Positions 25,639 through 33,746 of a DNA stretch of 64,000 nt are shown one piece after another. This DNA comes from Candidatus Bathyarchaeota archaeon (GTDB taxonomy: Archaea; Thermoproteota; Bathyarchaeia; Bathyarchaeales; Bathycorpusculaceae): the NCBI GenBank assembly GCA_026014705.1, contig JAOZHU010000012.1, forward strand, positions 1 through 64,000. The letters run 5' to 3'. The first letter of the stretch is position 1. Each line of letters opens with the position of its first letter. The position numbers and the translations under genes were made by a program. The notes beneath the pieces are model-generated. The model did not search any database. It saw only the letters and a list, made by a program, of their open reading frames with translations, and had not been told where the DNA came from.

Positions 25639-26098
25639 TGAACTTCGTCTCCTTTCACTATTCAGAAGTTGTCTCTTATAATCGAATCATGTATTTAAGA
25701 ATTTTGAGACAACAAATCATAGTTTGCTCATGGCAGTAAATGGGATAAACACAATTCTTTAATCACTGGAAAAAGAACGCTTTTGCCTCTTCAATTGGCG
25801 CCTTGGTTTTTATCGGCGCTGTCGTCTGGTTCGAATATAGAAAGGTTAAGGTTTGAACAAAATGTGGCTGCGCTAACGAAAGTGGTTTTGAACAGAAAAG
25901 CCTTTTTCTACAATTCATGCTTGACGAGGCGTTTTGTGAATAATTGTGTAGATTGTTTTTGGAGTTTGCGTGGGGTTTAGGCACGGATCACAACTTTTCA
26001 GATTTTCAGCTGAATTTTACGAAAAACGTGATTTACATGGGAAAAATCCCATTCTATCGCTAATTTAAATACGTTATTCGCATATTTGTTAAAGAAAA
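25639..26098. other. Intergenic stretch between the channel gene and the lysine operon
   Basis: Divergent promoter region of 460 nt. Two overlapping open frames of 65 and 73 codons on opposite strands (around 25763-25984) have no ribosome-binding site and no recognisable product, and I do not call them. The sequence is AT-rich, with no repeat or RNA structure I can support. Confidence 0.4.
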
Positions 26099-26158
26099 CG
26101 GAAAAACTTAAATAAACCAACAGCTAACTCTTAGCTCTAAAAAAGGAGAGTTAACAGA
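26099..26158 (+). promoter_or_regulatory. Promoter and likely operator of the lysine operon
   Basis: A BRE-like GGAAAAA and TATA box CTTAAATAAA (26107-26116) are followed by the perfect palindrome AGCTAA-CTC-TTAGCT (26122-26136), which ends where transcription should start (~26137). The ribosome-binding site GGAGAG (26145-26150) lies 8 nt before the ATG. A second inverted pair, TAACTCT (26125-26131) and AGAGTTA (26147-26153), spans the start region. The palindrome sits between TATA box and start site, a place where archaeal repressors bind; a lysine-responsive Lrp-type regulator is a guess. Confidence 0.5.
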
Positions 26159-27196
26159 ATGATCTATTTCAAAGGTTGCTACACCGCGCTTGTAACGCCC
26201 ATGACTCGGCTAAACGAAGTGGATTACGAAGGATTACGCAGTTTAGTAGAATTCCAAGTCAAAGAAGGCGTCAGCGGCATACTCGCCGTAGGCACAACAG
26301 GCGAAAGCCCCACACTCGACTGGAACGAACATAACAAAGTCACTGAAAGAATCCACGAGTACGCCGCGGGCAAGTGCTTAACCATAGCAGGCACAGGAAG
26401 CAACTCCACCCAAGAAGCCATAGAAGGCACGGCACACGCGTTGCACGCGGGCATAAAATGCGTATTACTTGTGGACCCATACTATAATGGCCCCAGCTCG
26501 CTGGAAATACGCAGAGAATACGTGGAACCCATCGCCAAACGGTTCCCAGAAATCCAGGTAATCCCCTACGTGATCCCTGGCAGAACAGGCACCCAACTCT
26601 TGCCGCAGGACCTCGCCGTGCTCCACCGGCAGTACTCAAACGTCAGCGCTGTGAAAGAAGCCACCGGCGACTTGGAGAATATGCGGCTGACCCGGAAATT
26701 CTGCGGCGAAAACTTCCAAATACTCTCAGGCGACGATGATAAGACTTATGCGATGATGACTTCGCTGGATATTGCCGCGGCAGGCGTCATCTCAGTCGCA
26801 AGCAACGTAGCTCCAAGGGCAGTTCAAAACATGACTCAAGCAATTCTGAATAACAAACTGGACGAAGCAGCAAAGCTTTGCGCGGCGTTGCAGCCGCTCT
26901 TCGCCATAGTCACCGTGAAAACGCAAGAGCAAACGCCTTACGGCACGGTTGCTTGTAAAGCCCGAAACCCGTTGGCTTACAAGACGCTCATGAACGTGCT
27001 GGGCATGCCTTCGGGACCGTGCAGACAGCCGCTTGGAAAAATGACCCGCAACGGGCTTGAAGTAGTGCTAACAAGCATTCGTAAAGTTTACGAGAACAAT
27101 CCTGAAATCCTTCAGCCCGTAGAGGAGTTCTTCTGCGTAGACTTGAAGGAGCGCTTATATAATGAACGGTTTTGGCAGGGATTAACTTATGCTTAA
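26159..27196 (+). CDS. dapA: 4-hydroxy-tetrahydrodipicolinate synthase
   Basis: First committed enzyme of diaminopimelate/lysine synthesis, condensing pyruvate with aspartate semialdehyde. The TIM barrel shows GILAVGTTGESPTLDWNEHN (residues ~39-58), the Tyr of IQVIPYVIPGRTG and Schiff-base Lys166 in SAVKEATGD, all DHDPS/NAL-superfamily marks. At 345 residues it is longer than most DapA (~295); the extra part is C-terminal, after the GPCRQPLGKMT segment. The aldolase superfamily includes other 2-oxoacid lyases, but the operon settles the assignment. Its 3' end overlaps dapB by 8 nt. Confidence 0.88.
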   Translation: MIYFKGCYTALVTPMTRLNEVDYEGLRSLVEFQVKEGVSGILAVGTTGESPTLDWNEHNKVTERIHEYAAGKCLTIAGTGSNSTQEAIEGTAHALHAGIKCVLLVDPYYNGPSSLEIRREYVEPIAKRFPEIQVIPYVIPGRTGTQLLPQDLAVLHRQYSNVSAVKEATGDLENMRLTRKFCGENFQILSGDDDKTYAMMTSLDIAAAGVISVASNVAPRAVQNMTQAILNNKLDEAAKLCAALQPLFAIVTVKTQEQTPYGTVACKARNPLAYKTLMNVLGMPSGPCRQPLGKMTRNGLEVVLTSIRKVYENNPEILQPVEEFFCVDLKERLYNERFWQGLTYA

Positions 27197-27983
27197 GTTA
27201 TGTGTAGCTGGCGCAGCGGGAAAAATGGGTACTGCTGTGATTCGGGAAGCCGCAGCAAAGGGTTTCCAGATAGTCGGCGCCGTCGAAGCCGTAGGCAGCC
27301 AGTGTGTTGGAAAGGGCCTCAGAGAACTCGGCATCTGTGATTCTGACACACGAATCGTTGGCGCGGACAAACTCAGCGAAGCCGCAGCAAACGCAGATGT
27401 CTACGTGACTTTCACGGCGCCTGCAGCCGAAGTGCATAACGTTCCAGTTGTTGCCGCGTTGGGCAAGCGCATAGTGTTGGGTACAACGGGCTTGGCTGAA
27501 GAACAAGACCGCCTGCTTCGTCAAGCTGTTCAAGGTAAGGTTCCTGCGGTGTTTTCGCCTAACTACTCTGTGGGCGTCAACATCCTCTTTCAACTTGCCA
27601 AGGCGTTAAAGGCTTTTCCGCAAGAATACAACTTCAGCATATCTGAGATTCACCATACGGGCAAGAAGGATGCGCCCAGCGGAACAGCTAAGAAACTAGG
27701 CGAGATCATCTCTCAGTTGCGTGGTTATTCAACCGTGGTCCATGGCAGAGAAGGCATAAGCCCGCGGAAAACAGAGGAACTGGAAATCACCGCGTTAAGA
27801 GCAGGTGGCGTCCCAGGCATACACGACTTAATTGTGGCTGGACCCTACGAGATGCTGCGGATAGAGCATGTGGCTTTTTCGCGCAGCGTGTTCGCTCAGG
27901 GCGCAGTGTACGCGGCAGAATGGATAAGCAAGCAACGCGAAGCCCGAATCTTCAGCATGGAAGACGTTTTAGGCTTAGCGTGA
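27189..27983 (+). CDS. dapB: 4-hydroxy-tetrahydrodipicolinate reductase
   Basis: Reductase of 264 residues that makes tetrahydrodipicolinate with NAD(P)H. The Rossmann fold begins at LKLCVAGAAGKMGTAVIREA. The middle has VVAALGKRIVLGTTGLAEEQ and FSPNYSVGVNILFQLAKAL, and the catalytic signature EIHHTGKKDAPSGTAKKLGE (residues ~155-174) supplies the His pair and Lys. Length and motifs are complete. The start ATG overlaps the dapA end, indicating coupled translation. Confidence 0.95.
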   Translation: MLKLCVAGAAGKMGTAVIREAAAKGFQIVGAVEAVGSQCVGKGLRELGICDSDTRIVGADKLSEAAANADVYVTFTAPAAEVHNVPVVAALGKRIVLGTTGLAEEQDRLLRQAVQGKVPAVFSPNYSVGVNILFQLAKALKAFPQEYNFSISEIHHTGKKDAPSGTAKKLGEIISQLRGYSTVVHGREGISPRKTEELEITALRAGGVPGIHDLIVAGPYEMLRIEHVAFSRSVFAQGAVYAAEWISKQREARIFSMEDVLGLA

Positions 27984-27999
27984 ATCAGGGTGAAAACGT

Positions 28000-29181
28000 G
28001 TGAGCGGTAGAGTAGTCATCAAGTTCGGCGGCGCAGACCTCGCCACGAGCGAGAACATCGCGAGGGCAGCGCGGCTTGTTGCCGAGTCGCCTTACAGGGA
28101 AATCGTTGTTGTAGTTTCTGCTATGGGCAAAATGACCGACAGTCTAGTCAGCACCATTTCGCGGTTGGGCAACGTTAGCGACGAGGATTACGCGGACATC
28201 GTTGCCATGGGTGAACGCACGAGTGCACGCGTTTTCTGCTCGGCTTTGCGGGCGATAGGCGTAAAGGCGGAGCTTATTGACCCAGCTAATGTTAATTGGC
28301 CGATAGTGACTGATGCAAGTTATCGGGACGCCAAACCTGACATTGAGAAGACTGCTGCTTCGACGCGGAAGTTTTTGGCGCCGCTGCTGGGCTCCGCTGT
28401 ACCCGTGGTTTGCGGTTTCCTAGGCAAAGATGCAGATGGCAAGGTTACTACGTTGGGCAGAGGTGGAAGCGACACAACCGCGCTGTTGCTGGCTAAGTGT
28501 TTAGATGCTGATGAGATAATCTTGGTTAAGGACACAGGCGGCGTTCTCTCCGCTGACCCGAAAATTGTAGCTGACGCCCGAATGCTTGACAAGTTGGACA
28601 TCCATGAAATGTTCGACCTTGCTCAAGGCGGCGCGAAAATCGCCAAGCCTGAAGCCTTGAAGTATAAGTTGCCTAACCAGAAGCTGCGGATAGTCAGTTT
28701 CGCTTCGGATAGTCTTGCAGTCGGCGGCACCGAAATCTCGGGTTCTTTCAGTCCTAACTCGGCGGAAATGGATTGTCACCAAGGCTTATTAGCCATTAAC
28801 GTAGTTTGCGATGTTAAAGCGGAAAACCTGCGAGAAGTCTTCGCTGTGCTTCATGATAACACTGTTTATGGGGTTAGCTCTGGAAGAAAATCCATAACCG
28901 TTTTTACCTCCGACGGCAACGTTCACGATGTCATACGACGCTTGCACAGCGTAAAGGGTTTCAAGGCTATAAGTCACAGAGAGAACGTGGCGATGCTGCA
29001 AATCAGCCATCCCGTGTTCATTGATTCACCAGGCGGTGTTGCCCGCATATCCACTGCTCTAAGCCAGCAGGGCATCAACATAATCGAGGTTACAACGAGC
29101 AAGGCAACCATTAACGTTTTTATTGAGGAAAACCAACTCAAAAGGGCAAAGGAAGCGATAAGAAGTGTCCTTGAAACGTAA
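28000..29181 (+). CDS. lysC: Aspartate kinase
   Basis: Aspartate kinase of 393 residues, which phosphorylates aspartate in the first step of the pathway. The kinase domain starts VVIKFGGADLATSENIARAA and contains AMGERTSARVFCSAL and TLGRGGSDTTALLLAKCLDA. Two C-terminal ACT domains (residues ~255-390) include GVARISTALSQQGINIIEVT, typical of lysine- or threonine-sensitive feedback control. It starts with GTG 16 nt after dapB and overlaps asd by 17 nt. Whether it also serves threonine/methionine synthesis cannot be told here. Confidence 0.94.
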   Translation: MSGRVVIKFGGADLATSENIARAARLVAESPYREIVVVVSAMGKMTDSLVSTISRLGNVSDEDYADIVAMGERTSARVFCSALRAIGVKAELIDPANVNWPIVTDASYRDAKPDIEKTAASTRKFLAPLLGSAVPVVCGFLGKDADGKVTTLGRGGSDTTALLLAKCLDADEIILVKDTGGVLSADPKIVADARMLDKLDIHEMFDLAQGGAKIAKPEALKYKLPNQKLRIVSFASDSLAVGGTEISGSFSPNSAEMDCHQGLLAINVVCDVKAENLREVFAVLHDNTVYGVSSGRKSITVFTSDGNVHDVIRRLHSVKGFKAISHRENVAMLQISHPVFIDSPGGVARISTALSQQGINIIEVTTSKATINVFIEENQLKRAKEAIRSVLET

Positions 29182-30223
29182 AGTAGCCATATTAGGCGCC
29201 ACAGGCGCAGTTGGGCAACGGTTCATTCAGTTGCTGCAGGGTCACCCGTGGTTCAAAATTGAAGTGCTCGCTGCTTCAGAGCGGTCAGCAGGCAAAAAAT
29301 ACAAAGACGCTTGCAACTGGCTCATGGAGTCGAACTTGCCTCCTGAAGTGGCGGAGATGCCTGTCGTGAACGCGGATGTTGACTCAGTCAGCAAGGCAGG
29401 CAAAGTTGACTTGGTGTTCTCCTCGCTGCCCGGAGACTTAGCAGGGCCTGTTGAAACGCAATTTGGGGCTGAGTATCCTGTTTTCAGCAAGGCAAGCGCG
29501 CATAGGATGGCGAAGGATGTTCCTCTGCTCATACCTGAAGTGAACCCTGACCATGTGGCTTTGATTCCTATTCAAAAAAAGAATAGAGGCTGGAAGGGTT
29601 TCATTACGACTGACCCTAACTGCAGCACGATTCAGTTGGCTATAACGCTGAAGCCGCTGATGCAGTTCGGCTTGAAACAAGTCATCGTTTCCACTATGCA
29701 AGCTTTAAGCGGCGCTGGATATCCAGGCGTGGCTTCACTGGACATCATAGACAACGTTATACCCTTCATTTCTAAGGAAGAGGAAAAAGTGGAAGAGGAA
29801 AACCAAAAGATCCTAGGCACTTTCAACGGCAAAGAGGTGCAGAAGGCAAACTTTGTCATCAGTGCAAGCTGCAACAGGGTCCACGTTAAAGACGGTCATT
29901 TAGAATCTGTGTTCGCAAAATTAGACAGCAACCCATCGGTGGAAGAGATTGAGGAGGCGTTCAGGAACTTCAAAGGCGAACCGCAACGGCTCAAGTTGCC
30001 CTCAGCACCAGAAAAACCCATAGTCGTGAGGAAGGAGCCGAATCGCCCTCAGCCGCGGTATGACCGCGACGAAGGCAAAGGCATGAGCGTAGTTGTGGGC
30101 AGAATTCGCAAAGACCCCATAATGACTGTGAAGTACATGTGCTTGGGCCATAACACTGTTCGAGGCGCAGCAGGAGCGGGAATTCTCAGCGCTGAACTCT
30201 TCGCAGCAAAAGGCTTAGTCTAA
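29165..30223 (+). CDS. asd: Aspartate-semialdehyde dehydrogenase, archaeal/fungal type
   Basis: Enzyme of 352 residues that reduces aspartyl phosphate to aspartate semialdehyde with NADPH. The nucleotide-binding start is VAILGATGAVGQRFIQLLQG; the active-site Cys153 lies in TTDPNCSTIQLAITLKPL; the substrate His is in GMSVVVGRIRKDP and KYMCLGHNTVRGAAG near the end. The sequence is of the archaeal/yeast class. It starts with GTG inside the end of lysC. Confidence 0.94.
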   Translation: MSLKRKVAILGATGAVGQRFIQLLQGHPWFKIEVLAASERSAGKKYKDACNWLMESNLPPEVAEMPVVNADVDSVSKAGKVDLVFSSLPGDLAGPVETQFGAEYPVFSKASAHRMAKDVPLLIPEVNPDHVALIPIQKKNRGWKGFITTDPNCSTIQLAITLKPLMQFGLKQVIVSTMQALSGAGYPGVASLDIIDNVIPFISKEEEKVEEENQKILGTFNGKEVQKANFVISASCNRVHVKDGHLESVFAKLDSNPSVEEIEEAFRNFKGEPQRLKLPSAPEKPIVVRKEPNRPQPRYDRDEGKGMSVVVGRIRKDPIMTVKYMCLGHNTVRGAAGAGILSAELFAAKGLV

Positions 30224-30273
30224 GGCAACGCTGCACATGCGCCCTGAACGGAATATGATAATGGTGGAAAAAA

Positions 30274-31560
30274 GTGCACGCGCTCAGAGAACCGTTAGAG
30301 AACCGAAACGGCGAACTCTACATTGACGGCGTAGCCGCCGCAGAATTAGCCGCACGGTTTGACACGCCGCTCTACGTCATCAGCGAACGGAGAATCAGAG
30401 ACAACTACAACCGCCTCAGTAAAGCGTTGAGCAGAAACTACGAAAAAATCCGCATCTACTATGCTGCGAAAGCAAACTCGAACTTGTCCGTGCTGAAAAT
30501 CTTGGAAACAGAAGGCGCATACATAGACGCAGTGAGCCCGGGCGAAGTATCACTCGCGTTAAAAACAGGTTTTCCCGCTGAGCGCATTCTGTTCACGGGA
30601 ACAAGCGTCAGAAACGACGAGCTAAAATTCCTCTCAGACACCAACGTAACCGTGAACGTGGATTCCTTGTCACAGCTTAACAGGCTACTCAGCAGGGCAG
30701 TACCTGATTTGCTTTCTGTGCGGGTTAACCCTGAAGTGGGAGCTGGACACCACAGCCACGTAATCACCGCGGGCAAGCACTCAAAATTCGGCGTCTGGGA
30801 AGAAAACGCCATAGAAGCGTACGCCACAGCTAAAAAAGCAGGCGTGAAACGCTTCGGAATCCACATGCATGTGGGTTCAGGCTTCCTTGACGTGGAACCA
30901 TTCGTCTTAGCCCTTGAAAAGCTGCTAACAATAGCAAAACGCGTCCACGAACAGGTTGGCGTGGAATTTGAGTTCATTGACGTAGGCGGAGGACTCGGTG
31001 TACCCTACAAGCCAGAAGACAAAGAACTAGACTTGACGCTGTTCTTTGGCACCGTGCTCAACCTGTTCAAACGCAGAACCGCCGAGTATGGTTTGGGCAA
31101 GCCATTTTTCTGTGTGGAACCCGGTAGATACTTAGTCTGCGATGCAGGTGTTCTCTTAACAGCAGTGAACACGGCGAAAACAACGCCCTTCAAAAAATTC
31201 ATCGGCGTCGACGCAGGCTTCAACACGCTGGTTAGACCCACAATGTACGGCTCATATCACCCCATAGTCGTCGCTAACAAGCTGAACTCGCCAGAAGAAG
31301 AAACATATGACATTGTGGGACCAATTTGCGAGTCAGGTGACGCCTTGGCACGGGACAGGCGCATGCCGAAGATTGCCGAAGGCGATTTGCTGGCGGTACT
31401 AAACGCTGGAGCATACGGCTTCGCTATGAGTTCGCAGTATAACGCTAGACCACGGGCCGCAGAGGTTCTAGTCAAAAATGGCGAGCGCATGGTGGTTCGC
31501 AAGCGCGAAACTTTTGAGGATTTGCTGACTGGGCAACAGGTGGCGGAGTGGTTGCGGTGA
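30274..31560 (+). CDS. lysA: Diaminopimelate decarboxylase
   Basis: PLP enzyme of 428 residues that decarboxylates meso-diaminopimelate to lysine, the last step. The alanine-racemase-like barrel carries the PLP Lys66 in YYAAKANSNLSVLKIL; further marks are VDSLSQLNRLL, KFGVWEENA, HMHVGSGFLDVEPF, DVGGGLGVPYKPEDKELDL and the C-terminal GPICESGDALARDR, which contributes the active-site Cys, followed by AGAYGFAMSSQYNARPR. The start is GTG. It overlaps dapF by 13 nt. Confidence 0.95.
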   Translation: MHALREPLENRNGELYIDGVAAAELAARFDTPLYVISERRIRDNYNRLSKALSRNYEKIRIYYAAKANSNLSVLKILETEGAYIDAVSPGEVSLALKTGFPAERILFTGTSVRNDELKFLSDTNVTVNVDSLSQLNRLLSRAVPDLLSVRVNPEVGAGHHSHVITAGKHSKFGVWEENAIEAYATAKKAGVKRFGIHMHVGSGFLDVEPFVLALEKLLTIAKRVHEQVGVEFEFIDVGGGLGVPYKPEDKELDLTLFFGTVLNLFKRRTAEYGLGKPFFCVEPGRYLVCDAGVLLTAVNTAKTTPFKKFIGVDAGFNTLVRPTMYGSYHPIVVANKLNSPEEETYDIVGPICESGDALARDRRMPKIAEGDLLAVLNAGAYGFAMSSQYNARPRAAEVLVKNGERMVVRKRETFEDLLTGQQVAEWLR

Positions 31561-32399
31561 AGTTTTGGAAAATGCACGGTTTAGGCAACGACTATGTTGT
31601 AGTAGACAACAGAAACCAGCACATAGCCAGTACAGCCGCAGCCAGTTTAGCCAGGAAACTCTGCGAACGTAGATTCTCAGTTGGCGCAGACGGGCTGCTT
31701 CTCGTTGAGGCTTCATCGGCGGCGGATGTGAAGATGCGGATTTTCAACGCCGACGGAAGCGAAGCGGAAATGTGCGGCAACGGCATACGCTGCTTCGCAA
31801 AATACTGCTACGAAAACAACATCGCCAAAAAAACAGAGTTAACCGTGGAGACATTAGCTGGAGTAAAAAAACTCTGGCTCACCGTGAGCGGCAACTCAGT
31901 TGCAACGGTGAAGGTTGAGATGGGCGCACCAGCGCTGGAAAGAAGCAAAATTCCAATGGTAGGCAAAGGCACCTGCATAAACGAAGAACTGCAGGTTAAC
32001 GGCGAAAAATTCAAGGTAACTTGCCTTTCGCTTGGTAACCCCCACTGCGTCATATTCGTTGACAACGTCGCGGATTATCCAGTACAAAATATAGGACCAA
32101 AAATCGAAAACCACAGAGCTTTCCCAAATAGGACAAATGTGGAGTTCGCCCAAGTCCTGAACAGGAACGAGCTGAAGCTTCGAGTGTGGGAGCGAGGCTG
32201 CGGTGAAACTTTAGCTTGCGGCACTGGAGCTTGCGCAACCGTAGCCGCTGGAAACATACTCGGAAAACTAGACAGCAAAGTCACAGTTCACTTGCTAGGC
32301 GGCGATTTGGAAGTGGAATACGCTGAACACCTGTTCCTGAAGGGTCCAGCGGAGAAGGTCTTTGAGGGAAAACTGTTTGAGGAAGTGCAAAAAGCATGA
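31548..32399 (+). CDS. dapF: Diaminopimelate epimerase
   Basis: Cofactor-free epimerase of 283 residues, turning LL- into meso-diaminopimelate. The two catalytic cysteines are present: Cys76 in EAEMCGNGIRCFAKY and Cys224 in ETLACGTGACATVAAG. The N-terminus FWKMHGLGNDYVVVDN is diagnostic, as is the LGNPHCVIFVDNV segment. It starts inside the 3' end of lysA and overlaps dapL by 4 nt. Confidence 0.96.
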   Translation: MVAVKFWKMHGLGNDYVVVDNRNQHIASTAAASLARKLCERRFSVGADGLLLVEASSAADVKMRIFNADGSEAEMCGNGIRCFAKYCYENNIAKKTELTVETLAGVKKLWLTVSGNSVATVKVEMGAPALERSKIPMVGKGTCINEELQVNGEKFKVTCLSLGNPHCVIFVDNVADYPVQNIGPKIENHRAFPNRTNVEFAQVLNRNELKLRVWERGCGETLACGTGACATVAAGNILGKLDSKVTVHLLGGDLEVEYAEHLFLKGPAEKVFEGKLFEEVQKA

Positions 32400-33556
32400 A
32401 TGTTGAGTTCGCGGATAGAGTAAAGAGGCTCCCGCCCTACTTGTTCGCCGAAATCGAGAAGACCATGAAACAAAAGAAGGCACAAGGCGTCGACCTAATC
32501 TCCTTAAGCATAGGCGACCCAGACTTGCCGCCGCCTCCGTTCGTAATTGCGGCACTAAAGAAAGAAGTAGCCAACTTGAAGAATCATAATTATTCCTTCA
32601 GCCAAGGCGAACCCGACTTTCGCGAAGCCATTGCAGGATGGTACAAGAAACGGTTCCGCGTGGACTTAAACCCTGATGAAGTAATCGCGCTTATGGGCTC
32701 GAAAGAAGGCTTAGCCAACATGGGCAGGGCGTTCGTGAACGCAGGCGACCGAGTACTTGTGCCTGACCCAAGCTACCCAGTCTACAATAACAGCAGCACA
32801 ATACTTAACGACGGCATCCCCGTGGCAATGCCGCTGCTACGAGAAAACGGGTTCAAACCAGACTTCGACGCCATACACACCGAAAAAGTGAAAATGATGT
32901 TCCTGAATTACCCAAACAACCCGACAAGCGCCACAGTCGACAAGAGTTTCCTCAAAGAAGCAGTCGAATTCGCAAGGGACAACAACATAATACTCTGCTA
33001 CGACAACGCGTATTCAGAGGTAACCTTCGACGGCTACAAAGCGCCCAGCATACTTGAAATCGACGGAGCCATGGATGTAGCAGTCGAGTTCCACTCGTTC
33101 TCCAAAACCTTCAACATGACAGGCGACCGCATAGCCTTCGCCGTCGGCAACAAACAACTAATCAATGGACTGACAAAAATAAAATCGCAAGTCGACTCAG
33201 GACCACCAGTTTACATCCAAAAAGTAGCCGCCCAAGCCCTAGAAAGCTACACAAGCAGCGAGCTGCCTGATTTCCTGAAGAAAAACAACCACGTTTACGC
33301 TGAAAGACGCGATATGCTAGTTAACTGCCTATGCTCGATGGGCTTCAACTGCGAAAAACCGAAAGCCACATTCTACGTTTGGCTAAACTGCAAAGCTCCA
33401 TCAATGGAGTTCGCAAACAAACTACTAAACGTCGGCGTGGTAGTGACGCCAGGAATCGGCTTTGGCGCGCACGGAGAAAACTACGCACGCATCGCGTTGA
33501 CGCAACCTAAAGAACGCATAAAAGAAGCCTGCAGCAGAATCGCCAGCGCCTTCTAA
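32396..33556 (+). CDS. dapL: LL-diaminopimelate aminotransferase
   Basis: Class I aminotransferase of 386 residues which converts tetrahydrodipicolinate directly to LL-diaminopimelate, bypassing the succinylase/acetylase branch. N-terminal RVKRLPPYLFAEIEKTMKQK and LISLSIGDPDLPPPPFVIAA are typical of the DapL2 type; the PLP-binding Lys237 is in FHSFSKTFNMTGDRIAFAVG. No dapD, dapC or dapE lies in the operon, which fits the DapL route. Last gene of the operon; a 188-nt convergent gap with the ATPase gene follows. Confidence 0.9.
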   Translation: MNVEFADRVKRLPPYLFAEIEKTMKQKKAQGVDLISLSIGDPDLPPPPFVIAALKKEVANLKNHNYSFSQGEPDFREAIAGWYKKRFRVDLNPDEVIALMGSKEGLANMGRAFVNAGDRVLVPDPSYPVYNNSSTILNDGIPVAMPLLRENGFKPDFDAIHTEKVKMMFLNYPNNPTSATVDKSFLKEAVEFARDNNIILCYDNAYSEVTFDGYKAPSILEIDGAMDVAVEFHSFSKTFNMTGDRIAFAVGNKQLINGLTKIKSQVDSGPPVYIQKVAAQALESYTSSELPDFLKKNNHVYAERRDMLVNCLCSMGFNCEKPKATFYVWLNCKAPSMEFANKLLNVGVVVTPGIGFGAHGENYARIALTQPKERIKEACSRIASAF

Positions 33557-33695
33557 CATGCCTCCAGACTTGATTTACCCTGAACAGTGACCCACCCCTC
33601 TATAGTTTCCTGCAACGAGTTTCTAATAGGGACCAAATAGCCTCGGGTTTCATATTATCAACCAACCAGAACAGACGCTCGATTCACGGCAAAAG

Positions 33696-33746
33696 CTATA
33701 TAAACTATTTAAAAGGGGGCTATAGACTGCTCCAAACGCATCAGTC
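33696..33746 (+). promoter_or_regulatory. GGGGGCTATAG element (copy 3) in a convergent gap
   Basis: CTATATAAA (TATA box, 33697-33705) is followed 10 nt later by GGGGGCTATAG (33715-33725) and a GACTG...CAGTC inverted repeat (33725-33746). Positions 33715-33746 match copy 1 (12473-12504) in 31 of 32 bases. The element points into the 3' end of the ATPase gene in antisense direction and its last bases overlap that gene's stop codon. No annotated gene lies downstream on the plus strand within reach, so a short or antisense RNA would be the product if it is a promoter. Confidence 0.45.

Noticed and set aside
25763-25984. Two overlapping 65- and 73-codon frames on opposite strands
   Set aside because: No ribosome-binding sites, no conserved motif, and they lie in an AT-rich promoter region.
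33590-33625. A further CTATAG preceded by CCCCT near 33610
   Set aside because: It has no G-run next to CTATAG in the right orientation and no TATA box at the usual spacing, so it is not counted as a sixth element.
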